From Paramacrobiotus metropolitanus (taxonomy: Eukaryota > Tardigrada > Eutardigrada > Parachela > Macrobiotidae), in the NCBI RefSeq assembly GCF_019649055.1, contig NW_026570301.1, forward strand, positions 591,664-655,663: a stretch of 64,000 nucleotides of DNA. Reading direction: 5' to 3'. Positions within the stretch are counted from its first letter, which is position 1; each line of letters begins with the position of its first letter. Below are positions 33,127-43,708 of the stretch, piece after piece. A program made the translations under genes and the position numbers. Below the pieces are notes generated by a model. It did not search any database, had not been told where the DNA came from, and worked only from the letters and a program-made list of their open reading frames with translations.

Positions 33127-33509
33127 TGTCAGAGACCGCTCACTCGAGGCGGTAGACACCTCTTGTGGCTTTCTCTGTCGCCCGCCCGCACACGGCAACG
33201 CCGTTCAAGCCGCGCTATTACGCTGATTACTTAGCGTTCACTTTGTCTCGCTGACCAATCAGCGCATCGCACCAGCACTCTTGGGGGCGTAGCCCAGCGC
33301 TTACGAGCAATTCCATGCTTTACGGCATCAGCTGTTGCATACCTGCAGCACGCTGCATCATTATCACGATACTGACTTGCGCGCTCGCAGCTACGTTTTC
33401 CACAGTGATACCGCATTGGTTTTCTGTGTTTGTTTGTGGTTGCTTTATTGTTACCAATAAAGGCGATATTTGCCCCACTTTTCGCTCTGCTTCCGTGTCA
33501 TGTCTGATA
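33127..33509 (+). repeat. 3' LTR
   Basis: Begins TGTCAGAGACCG and ends TGTCATGTCTGATA, so the terminal CA seen in the 5' LTR has become TA. Substitutions and small indels separate it from 8570-8954 at roughly one position in ten. It keeps AATAAA near 33456. Confidence 0.9.
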
Positions 33510-33640
33510 TTTTGTTTCTTAGGTTTCTTAGGTTTGTTAGATCTGTTAGGTTTCTTAGGTTCTTAAGGCTTAGGGTTTCTTGTGTTTCGTAGGATATTCT
33601 TAGGTTATTCTAGGTTTCTTAAATTGTATGTTTTGTAAAT
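33510..33640. repeat. Degenerate simple repeat, TTTCTTAGG-like
   Basis: Directly after the 3' LTR, several imperfect units of TTTCTTAGG or TTAGGTTTCT run for about 110 bases and then decay into T-rich sequence. Confidence 0.6.
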
Positions 33641-33654
33641 CGTTTATCTGACAG

Positions 33655-33865
33655 GCGAAATGTCGCTTCGTCGAGGTGTCCTTGCGGCCAGATTTGCTTG
33701 CGTCGAAACGGCCATGAGACGGAAAGTCTCACGGCGTAAAGTCCTACCAACGAGATGTTCTGCGACGAAATGTCGCGCGGCGAGATGGCCTTGCGGTGAA
33801 ATGTCTGCGACCAAAAGTCCTGCGACCAGTTTTCCGCGGCAAAATGTCGCGGTGCCCGTAGCCGG
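33655..33865. repeat. Minisatellite of GCGACGAAATGTC-type units
   Basis: About a dozen degenerate units of 15-18 bases (for example GCGACGAAATGTC, GCGGTGAAATGTC, GCGACCAAAAGTCC). The same unit builds the arms of the foldback insertion at 25264-25529, so this may be another decayed member of that family. Confidence 0.6.
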
Positions 33866-34137
33866 GGTTTGATTCCTCCATCGGTACATTTTTCAGCCGT
33901 TTCTCGGTTTCTTTCGGATTGCGCCCTGCTGATAAGCGCGTAAAAACCAGTGGAAGGAGTGAGTGCCTATCGTTTCCTGTGCACGCAACATCGACCAAAA
34001 AGTATACAAAACCGCATTTTAACGAAACTGGTCTATCCGACTGGCAGAGACATGGGAGAGTTTAGCACATCTCATTGTTAGCAAACAAAAACTTAATTTG
34101 GCTCCTTATAAGTAAGTATTAAGCATTATAGCCGGCA

Positions 34138-36924
34138 TTAAAGTACTATCTTTATCTGATCACCGTCATTTCTTATTTCGACCATTTCCAGTTTGTCACT
34201 GCTCACGTTTAACACAATTTGCAATTGCGCACCCGTGGTGTCCTCTTCCATGGCATCAGCGTGCCCAGTACTTTCCATTTCTGCGGATCCTGACATCAGA
34301 GACTTCACCATCGGTAACGCGCTTTCATCCGGGAGACCATTGTTTATCAGCACCAGATCCGATGATGCGGTATCAAAGTTACGCTTCATCATAGCCAAGA
34401 ATTCCTTGAGTTCAAAGAATGCTTTTTGTAAAATAACTCCAATTTCGTCACGCTCTTTTTCGCTCGACACGACATGTTTTCCGTCAGGATTGAAATTCAC
34501 TGGTACGACAATAACGTAGCCGGGTGGTACATGCCAGTTTTTATCGCTGGATGTCACAACACCCAAAGAAAACCATTCGGCCAACGGTTTGACTACAGAG
34601 GTTTTTGTTTGGATTTGATGCGAAGTTTTGCCATTTCCAAACCATTGGCTCAAAATATCCACACAGGTCTCAGCTGTCAATATCGATGAACACCGGGTAC
34701 CTGATTACATGAAAGCTCAACTGTTATAGCTGCTTTTGACAGGGTCCTCTTATTAAGCTTAAGATACGCATAATATACCCGCAAAATTAATAGGTTGCAT
34801 ACTTTTGGTGATTTTTTCGCATTTCTTGCCAGCAGAGGCACGAAATTCTCCGCGCTGTTCCACACAAAAGTTTTTTAAAGGATTACATGATAATTATCGT
34901 CATTGTCAAGCTCCTACAACACACTAGAATAATTTAAAATTATCAAGTTTTCATATGGATCTTCGTGCCTCTGTTTGCAATGCAAAGATGTATACTGAAG
35001 TAATAACCGTGTTGCGGGGATCTTTAAAAGTTACATATCACAGAACGACCGTCACATCACAACCGCTGCCGCGTGATATGAAAAAGCATCTCTGGCCTTC
35101 TTTTTACCAGATCCTTGCGAAACGAAATCACATATAATCAGCACCATCACATACAGAAAAGGTTGTAAGAGAAAGGAAAGTGGACTGTCCATTCATGTGG
35201 AAACTTAGACCATATGCATTTTGACCAGTCTGACCAACTCTGCCTTCCTCTGTGTCTTTTGATAGGAAGTAGAGAGGTGACCAGGTGATCAGGACCTATC
35301 GGTTCAAAAACGCGAATTGGGCAGGGATGCAGAGCTAAACAGCGAGCGGTTATCACACAAGAATGGGTCTGATTCAGACCGCTTGCCATTTTTATAGCAC
35401 TTACGATGATGAGCATCGGTGATATGTGACGGTTTGAGAGTCATCGCAACACGGTTATTGTACATAAGTCCAGAATGCAGACTCATGTACAATATTATTA
35501 TAGTCAGAGTACTGGATTTAGTAGCGATATTGTGTTTAAAGCTGCCGTTACTCTTCGCCATACTTACTTTCCAACATTTCTCGATAGTGTTGTCGCATCG
35601 GCCCATCCACAGAGAAATCAATCTGCAGTTTTTGCGCATTACTGAACACCTGTAACAAAGGCCGCGAGAATTTAACTGTTTTTGGGCACTCGATGACCCC
35701 GCGATGCTCATACACTTCCGCATTTGTTGGATTAAGCATCATTGTGCCGCCCAGGTTACCCCAGGCTGTAGTTCCAAAAACGTCAGCAGTTCGAACTCCA
35801 AGCTGTTCTCCAATTGCGCTGCGATAACTCCGATCCAGCGCTACCGCGCTGACCAGAATGTGGGATGCCGGCAGTCGTCCGTTTAGTTTCTGATACAAGT
35901 ATGTTCCTACCGCGCACAACGGCGTCTGTAGCCTGCTGCTAGCCAGCAAGATCTTAGTGTGCTCTAAATCGCCACAGATCTGCAAGGCTTTGCTGATGTT
36001 TGCGAACTCGTTGTGTATTTCCTGGGCAATGAGAAACAAAAGTTCTTGACTCATCCCACTGCGCAGAGCGTATGTTCGCCCTTCTAGTGCTTTGTAAATT
36101 TCTTGTCGCATGGACCATAGTACGATGATCAGATCTTGATTGGCTACGGCGGTTTGCAAATCTCTTTCGTACATAGCGGCATAAAGCTGCTTAAGGTGAT
36201 GGCTGTTGTCGTCCATGTAGTCAGCAATACCGGCATTGGTCCATTCAAACCCATGCCGTTCAGAAAATTTTGCAGAAGTATTATGGACTGTCAAATGAAC
36301 GCGCTTATCTCCGCCAAGAATATCTTTCTCTCCAAAATGTTTAATCAGCCGCAATGGAATAATTTCCAAATGATTGGTAGCAATAATTGATACTCTCCAT
36401 AGATTTTCAGGATCTGCTTTCGCCTTATAAAAATCACGCAACCGCAAGACTTCTGAGTGATTGTCAGCGACATATCCATCGATATTATCCAAAGGGATAC
36501 TGCTACAGTTGAAATGAAACAATTGGTTCAGGTACAATTGGAAAGAGCTGACACCTCCAATATATTGGAACGGTTGTTGTAACGCTTCGCGGTAAACGAT
36601 AACGTCGTTGGATGGATTGTGTTGCCACCCTCGATGTCCAAGCAAAGATTCAATGAAACCCTGCAGACTTAATTGGAATAATAACAATTAGCCGCAGGAT
36701 GCACAAAAAATGACTTTTTTACCGTCCATTCGTCCTTTAACATGGGAATCTTTTTTGTATTACAGGCAGGACACCTCTGTTGAAATTTATTCAACATCCA
36801 TTCACATTCGGCAAAATCCTTAGAGTAGCAAATCCCTAGATCAATCCCACAAGTCATCAACGGTTAAAAAGGAGAAATTTAATTTATCACCTGCTATAAC
36901 CATCACAGGAGGAGTATTCTTCAT
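34138..36924 (-). CDS. MDH1B: Malate dehydrogenase 1B-like protein
   Basis: Minus-strand gene. Exons with matching phases: 36891-36924 (ATG at 36924), 36723-36835, 35568-36660 and 34138-34673. Introns of 55 and 62 bases separate the first three; about 890 bases precede the last. The start (VMVIAGICYSKDF) corresponds to the thioredoxin-like N-terminus of MDH1B. NDVIVYREAL ... YIGGVSSFQLYL matches its next block, TAWGNLGG sits where active malate dehydrogenases have WGNHSS, and EWFSLGVV ... VPPGYVIVVPVNF is its C-terminal block. The catalytic His of that motif is missing, as I recall for MDH1B in general, so enzyme activity is doubtful. Against the human protein about 15 residues near the last junction are not found; a small exon may be hidden in the long intron. 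MDH1B is linked to testis or ciliated tissue in mammals. Confidence 0.75.
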
Positions 36925-37812
36925 CGCATTCACGAGGGAGACGTTCGTTGTATCTCGAGTCTTACTCTCTCCAACGTTGGAAAGCAGTGCTGCGTTGCGT
37001 TGACAATTGACAATAATGTAACAAAATTAAAATATTATGGAGCTACTACAACCGATATATAAAAAATGTTCACTGATTAAAAGACTGAGATGTGATGGGT
37101 CAATTCAATATTCACGATTTACATATAAGAGCTTTTGCTGTGTTTGCGAGACGTCATAGCTACGTCGGGGATCACTTAGAAATTATTTATTGCAGTTAGT
37201 TATAGTTAAGTACTTTTATTGCAGGCTTCGCATCGACACAAGCAGAGCTTTCGCCCAGACTGCATAAAGGGTTGCAAGCGTATCAACTGCCAACCGGGTC
37301 TGCAGTTTGCTCTTTTCCAGTTGTCCATTCATTCAAGGAAAATAAAAATACGGGATACTGAGTAATGTCTGTTCAATTTTTAAGAGCTATCATCATGATT
37401 CCATATTTATTTGGAAAAATTTTGTTATTTCACTATTGTTCAAAAAGAGCACGTTACAGAATACGGTATGTACAGATAAGTCAATCACTCAAGAAAAATC
37501 AGAAGCAAATTTATACGTAGTTTTCACTTGAAAGACGTATGCTAAGAACATGTGCCGTTTCAAAAAGCTAGATTGCGCTTTATTTCACAGAACTTAATGG
37601 CAATTTTTAGAAACCTGCAACGGTGTAACGTTGTTCAAGCAAGCCCAGTTGCAAACCCAGCGTAGCCAACAATACCAACCCACAATGCTCAAACATTTAA
37701 GACGCAGTGATACTTTTAGTAGCTCTACGGAATACAAGCTCAATAAACTTACGACGCGAAAATCAATTTTAGACAGAATCTAAGTACTTAGAAGTATCAC
37801 AGGATAAACGGT
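36925..37812. other. Intergenic between MDH1B-like start and kinase end
   Basis: AT-rich with no long ORF. It should contain the promoter of the MDH1B-like gene on its left and the 3' UTR of the kinase on its right. No clear core element is seen. Confidence 0.4.
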
Positions 37813-39240
37813 TTACGGTCGTGCAGTGTGGCTAGCTGCTTGAAAGCTGTTCAGTTCATGTGTTTTCTTTTCACCTGATCCAGAAACGTGACCCCCCATT
37901 GCATTTTCTTTTTCTCTTTTGATATCGGTGTTGTCACCAGGTGGGACATCATCCGTGCCATGCAATGGGTTGCATTTTCCGGCTGCTGGTGCGCATTCCT
38001 CTGATTCATCTGGCAAGCTACTTGGAGCAAAATCACGACTCATCCATTCCGATTCTCGGATCTGCGACAGTTTCAGCCGCTTCCTCGGGTCAACACTCAA
38101 AATTTGGCGAATAATATTCCGACATTCTCGGCTGATATTCGATCCTCGAGGAAATTTTAGCTTCTCATTCTGTTGCCTGATTAGTTCCCTGATGCTAGTA
38201 TCGTCAAATGGCATAAATCCACAGACAAAGATGAATAAAATCACACCTATACAAAACAAAGCGACATACGGAAACAAGTAAAAGGGCAACTTTAGATTAA
38301 CTGGGCCGTTTAGGCAAAGAAGAAAAACCGAAGTTTTATGGATAATGTGATTATTTGTACAACTGGTTCTATGGTTGCAGAAAGCTGCACACTGACCACT
38401 ACTCCATACATCGTAGGCTCGGGCGTCGTACGGTTTCGCCTGTAGAACTTCGGGAGCCGCGTACGCAGCCGATCCGCAGAACGTACTACTCTGGTCCTTC
38501 TCTGTCTTGAAGGTCCGAGCAAATCCGAAATCTGACAATTTTATGTTAGATTCTCCATCTAACAGAAGATTTTCGCATTTGAGGTCTCTGAATAAGAAAC
38601 TCCCATGAACACCTAAACTTTCATTGCAGGAATTTAGAACAACCTGTGGCAGACGTTCCGAGAATGGAGAAATTCCAACGCACTGCACATTTGACCATAA
38701 AACCGTTTTGCAGCCTGCTCATTTAGTGCGCCTCTGGCTCGCACATAACGCAGCATGTCGCCTCCGCTGGCCAGTTCCATTACCATGTAAATCTTGAAAG
38801 AAGCAAACCAGTTTAATATTAAAAATTACACAATACAGACAATTAAAGTTTGTAGTTATTATAGACAATAATTACTCCGAGAAAATACAAACTAGGTGAC
38901 CGAAGTGGTTAAACGGACACACTTTATCTTTGTTCTGGTATACAGCATATGTTTCCACCACATTTGGGTGCTTCAAATCCGGTGCGATGGCGATTTCTCG
39001 TGGAAGAAATTTTTCCCGAAATTCGTTTGCCGCCTTCCTTCTATCCATAATTTTGACGGCAACTTTCTTTCGATCTCTATCCTTCATAGCCGACTTCACT
39101 TTCGCATAACTGCCTTTACCAAGCGTCGCACCCAAAACATAACCATGTTTTTTCATAAACGTTTCGTCACTATCATTAAAAGGATTACTACGGTCCATTG
39201 TGCTGCTGCTGCCAAAGCGTTTACTATCCAAGTTGGCCAT
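37813..39240 (-). CDS. Testis-specific serine/threonine kinase (TSSK) family
   Basis: Minus-strand gene of four exons: 38923-39240, 38644-38792, 38397-38587 and 37813-38246. They total 1092 bases and 363 residues, close to the 367 of human TSSK1. All three introns are GT-AG and phases agree. Kinase motifs in order: glycine loop GKGSYAKV (41-48), VAVK lysine at 63, HRDLKCEN with catalytic Asp 157, DFG at 175-177, and AAPE near 199-202. The sequence after DFG and GVILFIFVCGFMPFDD are typical of TSSK/CAMK kinases. The C-terminal 70 residues are Glu/Lys-rich and disordered. In other animals TSSKs act in late spermatids. The start is the first ATG upstream of the glycine loop. Its neighbour on the same strand is the MDH1B-like gene. 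Confidence 0.93.
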
Positions 39241-41290
39241 ACGCTTCGGAAAGTTATATTACAACAATGTCATTATAATAAAATGTAAGCAAGAATATCA
39301 TTTCTGGTTGTGCGATTCTCCTTGACTCCCGAGAAATTTCTAATAGGGTTGTCGTGTCGGTATTTGTACCCACAGTGCTTCAAGTAACAGACGTAACAAT
39401 TTTGTCAAGTAAATGTTCGCACAACCTAGTTTTGTTGTTGTTGTGGTTGTTGCATACTTATACAGCGTAAGGACCACCTTTCGCACAATCTTGTCGGTAT
39501 TCCGATGATTTATTTGCCTTCTTGTAACAAAAAAATCTGTTGCTAGTTTACGGCCAGTCTTCGATGTTCGATCGAAATGTGTACGTGTACAGTGACCAGA
39601 GCAGCTAAGAGGTCAGGCCCGCATACCGTTAGGGCAGTAACAAACATTTTAAACAAAGGTCTATTCCGGATTAGCTTAGACTGAGCAAAAACAGTAGCAG
39701 CGATCAATTAGGCCTTTTGAAAAGAACCGAGCCGTTTTCGAAAGAGAAAGGCCTAAAGCAGTCGCAAAGTACGGCAGTGTTGTTAGCAGAACCTTGCATC
39801 AAAAGATGTTCCCAAGCCCTTTCATTGTCTGTAAATCGGGCGCAGGTGTTCACGTCTCGCTATCCTATTTCTTTGGTTTCGTTGATTTATGCAGTTGTAG
39901 AAACCTTTTTAACACCAACTGAACGACTGGTTAGACTGTTTTGTGGGCCAAACATATGCTAAGTTTTCCACTAAGAAAGTCAGCCTGCCTGGTTGCTGAA
40001 AATTGCTGGTTAACGATGTTTTGAAAACTCTAACGTGACGAATTTGAAATCTGATTTGGTAAGTACTGATAGCAAGTACGTGGAAGCCTGCCTGATAAAA
40101 CATTTTTGCAGTTTGCAAATAAACTAATCAAAGATCTAAATCATTCGTTCAACCGACCGTGGACCATAACAAACGCGGAGGCAAAGCATTTCTTTCCTGT
40201 ATACATATGATCAGGATGCCGTGGTGTGTTGCTTTAATAGTTTGACGGGACCACAGAGACCATTTCAAAATATGAAGTAAAATAAGAATGCTGTATTAGC
40301 AGGCTAAACACACTTGCTAGGCCTGCGAAGGTACGGTCTAGGACGCTCTTAACTGACTTTTGCACAATTATGCAGGCTGCGACTGGGATGACCCAGATTG
40401 ATCCCAACCAAGCACGGAGTGGACTACAAACACGTATCTACCCGTTTGCATATCGCTATCGGCTGTTGGTGTTAACACCAAATTGAAGTCCAATATTGAA
40501 GACAAACGGTACGAACATAGTTCACGGCTCGCACACAAGGGCGGAGAAGAAATGGCAAGTGAACGAAGTGCAAAATTTTGAAGAAGTTGCAGCAGATTTT
40601 CGAGCAAGAGTTCTGCAAACTGATTTTATACAACTTGAAAGCAGGGCAGCTGGCCGATAAAATGGACAAACAAATTCGTAACGAATGAATGAATCCCAAT
40701 GTATGCCGCGCTTAGCTTTGTACTGATAATATGTTTACATTTGCATATACGTATTGTGCATTTGGCGATAGTATACTAAAAATATGACCACCTATCCCCA
40801 ACGGTTTAGCGCAACACACTGACATTTAGCTTGCAAAAACTTAAAATATCAGTTAGTTTTTTAGTTATAATTATATCTCGTCGTTTGCCGCAAAACTGCT
40901 CAAATCAATGAAAAATCGGTTAAACATCACTGGCTATACTGAGTGAATAAAGCGTTGCACGAGCACGTACAGCAACAAAAACAAGGCATAATTTTGCCAA
41001 TATTAGGAGATCAGAGATGGCGTAGTCATCTGCTACAAAATTTAATCATCAAAGAGTTATCGCTATAATTTTTTACACATGATTCAAAGGGAAATTGGAG
41101 CATCACTTACACAAAACTATTTCAAAAATCAGCTTTTATTTATAATTTGGGAAGTCTGATGCGGCAGAAAGGCATTTTGAATATATCGAAGCAATGAGAT
41201 GGGTCATCCTTTAAAACCGAAGGAAGTTATCGCGTTGACATAAAATAAACATGATGAAAGTTTTCTAAGCATGCAGTTTCAACTGAAAAT
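39241..41290. other. Intergenic, nothing recognised
   Basis: Two kilobases of AT-rich DNA. Short open frames on both strands (up to about 80 codons) lack splice signals and look accidental. The left edge should hold the kinase promoter. Confidence 0.45.
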
Positions 41291-41417
41291 CGCGGGAAAA
41301 ATAAATCAAGAAAAATAAAACATCCACCGTCCGAAAGAGATCCATATGCCGCTAATCGTTAAGCGGCATATGGATCTCTTTCGGACGGTAGATTTTTTAT
41401 CTTTCTTATTCCCGCAG
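41291..41417. repeat. Long palindrome with a perfect 27-bp stem
   Basis: 41327-41353 is the exact reverse complement of 41362-41388, with an 8-base loop (AATCGTTA). Weaker inverted similarity continues outward to about 41291 and 41417 (GCGGGAAAAATA against TTCCCGC). The right arm lies in the 3' UTR of the gene at 41406-42139, and the outer part overlaps its stop codon. Confidence 0.85.
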
Positions 41418-42139
41418 TATTTTGTCCAGCAGTGCTATGATGGCAGATAGGAAAAGGAATAACGGTGCACTTTTGATCACTGCAATGGAATTCAGATGTG
41501 CACTTGATAAATTTTAGATTTTTGTAATCATCTGCACATATTGTCGCTAGGTTACTTACTGGTTCCGTTTCCTTTTGCTGCGGCTCCTTTAGCGGTAGAA
41601 TTGCTGCTGGCAACTGGGCAATCACAAGTGCCAGGGGTCATAGCTGAACAAATTTCAGGTTTAATATAGACGGGGTTTGTGGAACTTATTGCTGGAGGGG
41701 TGCCTCCTGAGTACCCGCTCAGGCTGTTGCATGTGCAAACCTGAGTACCATCTGCGTTGGTTGTCGTGTTTATTGAGCAGCCCGTAAGAGTAACACCTGA
41801 AAGCACGTTGGTTCTGTAAGTTTCGAAGGCTTTTAGGGACACAAACAGTTTATGACACTTACCGAGAGTGCTTGAAGAAATACATTGATATGATGGAGCA
41901 GGTGTGGTGGCTGGCCAGGAACCAGTTGCGCACGAAAAATCGGTGACACTTGTTCCAGTGCCACCAGCTGTTCCATTGCCGCTTGTACCGTTAGCTGAGC
42001 TAGAGGCATTGCCGGCTGCGGCTGCGCTCGTACCGTTCGCCGCGTTTACATTGCTGTCTGCCTGACCGCTCACGATAACGCAATGGTAAGTGGCAATTGC
42101 AAAAACGATGGCTGCACAAAAAAACGCTACGCGATCCAT
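41406..42139 (-). CDS. Secreted Ser/Asn/Thr-rich protein, likely membrane-anchored
   Basis: Minus strand, three exons: 41863-42139, 41560-41796 and 41406-41479, 588 bases, 195 residues. The first intron is 66 bases with no in-frame stop, so it can also be read through; GTAAGT and TTTCAG ends support splicing. ATG 42139 starts a signal peptide (VAFFCAAIVFAIATYHCV). A stretch rich in Asn, Gly, Ser and Ala with many NXS/T sites follows, then about ten cysteines in a compact domain. The last exon adds a hydrophobic end (LFLFLSAIIALL) that looks like a GPI-anchor signal or a short membrane span. Family not recognised. Extracellular or cell-surface location is inferred. Confidence 0.65.
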
Positions 42140-43708
42140 GATGTTGGTGATCAAAATGTACCGCTCCTAGCAGACTAAATGATATTTCGTTAAATGATGT
42201 TAAGTTTTGCTAAATAAATTTTGCGATTTACCGAAAAAATGTCGAAACTGCATAAACTGCTGTTCGTTGCCATAGATCGATGCGTTGTCACAAACTTACA
42301 GTTGCCAAGTATTAAAGTCAGCTTTCCAAAAATGTGGTCGTTGCTTGTGTACGTATAATTGTTAATCTCGTGAAAGATTCTGCTCGCCCTAACCTTGACA
42401 GACCGTATGGATTAGGATCCATCCGTGAGCACATCAATATTTGCTACGTTAGTATGAGTACTATATTAGCTGCATTTTTTACTATGCAGTACTGAGTACT
42501 GCACTTGGAAGTTTAATATTTGGCAAGTTTTAGTGGGTTCGGAAATTGTCTTTCTTCAGTCAGTGACTGTCAGTCTTCATTTATCACGGCTTGGCCAAAC
42601 AAGTACCGCTTGCTCTTCACATTCTCCCAAAATCTGTTTTTATGAAGGACTTGAAAGTGGCATCTTTTTACTGTTGCCTTTGCGGTTCACTTCACGAATC
42701 TACATTCATCAGACGGCTCATCGGCAGCATGGCCACTAAGACTGCGTCGACCTTCACAAGGACTACGAAACTTTAAAAGGCCTAAGGCAACCAGGAAATT
42801 CTGTTCGAACTTAACAAAATTAAAAACCCCTTAAAAACTTAAGAAAAGTAGAACAGTTTGACATACGCTAGCTCGACTTCGTAACGGGCCCATGATTTCT
42901 TTAATTTAGCGACGGTCGATGAATTTCAGTCGACGAAATGGCGGGTCACCAATGGCAATCACTAAGATCCCACCAAGCGCCATCTGTGTACATCCCTGCT
43001 GAAATAGCGATACCGCATTGTGTATACTTATGCAAAATACATAGTTCTGAAGTTATGTATACTTATCTTTCTTGATTGCTAATAAGCATGTTTACGCTCC
43101 TTCCCTCCATTTTACAAGATTTCCCGATTGAATAGGATCAGCCTTGTGCAACACAAGGATACAATGTGATCTCACCCTCCATAAATAGCAAAGGCAGCTC
43201 AGCTTGGAGCGCTTATAAAACGTGCACGCATGACGCACCAGTCGCACCTACAGGCTCTTATGCGACTTTCCGTTACTCGTAGCCAGGGAATTACACAGCA
43301 TCAGAAAACATCACCTCAGTGAGAAGTTAAGATGGTTATTCGCATGCGTTTTGCAAAATATTCGCAATAAGATTGCAAAGTTAACAGCAGCTTTAACCCT
43401 TTGGAAACGAAAATAGCCACGCAAGATAAAGTTATTAAGTTAACGACTGATATTGTTTTCCTGTCAACATACTGTACCTGGGGTTTACTACAGGACATTA
43501 AATATTGTTTTGGAATTCTAAGCACGGGAGCGCACAGTATGTTTTCAGGTGTTCGTTGACAGTAGATATAATTGTCTGTTACGTTAAATGTCTAATTTGC
43601 TATTACGTCAGCGTCAAAACATTTTGACGTGCGAATGGTAGCGTCCGCCTTTTGGTGTGGACTTATTCGTTGTAGTAAATGAAAACGAGCTGTCCTTGCC
43701 TTCCTCAA
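42140..43708. other. Intergenic with a possible TATA box
   Basis: AT-rich. TTATAAAA near 43213 is a plausible core promoter about 500 bases upstream of the mutase start, but the distance is long. Small open frames at 42533-42776 look accidental. Confidence 0.4.

Larger units (their letters stand above)
8570..33509 (+). mobile_element. Giant Ty3/gypsy-type LTR retrotransposon, about 24.9 kb
   Basis: Two direct repeats of about 385 bp, both starting TGTCAGAGACCG, bound the element. A primer-binding site follows the 5' copy. Order inside: leader with tandem duplication, gag (coiled coil, capsid-like region, zinc knuckle), -1 frameshift site, pol (protease, RT with YIDD, RNase H, integrase), then accessory ORFs at 21188-26399, 26386-28943 and 29134-31097, then 2 kb of non-coding DNA. 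All lie on the plus strand. The domain order protease, RT, RNase H, integrase is that of Ty3/gypsy. The size is several times the usual 5-10 kb. The LTRs differ at roughly one position in ten by eye and no matching target duplication is seen. There are in-frame stops in gag and integrase and several frame changes, so this copy is probably inactive. Confidence 0.92.

Noticed and set aside
33510-33600. TTAGG units suggesting a telomere repeat
   Set aside because: Units are irregular and embedded in TTTCTTAGG-like sequence, with no terminal array.
33862-33878. GGGTTTGATTCC resembling a tRNA B box
   Set aside because: The flanking 5-base stems do not pair and no anticodon or acceptor arm can be placed.
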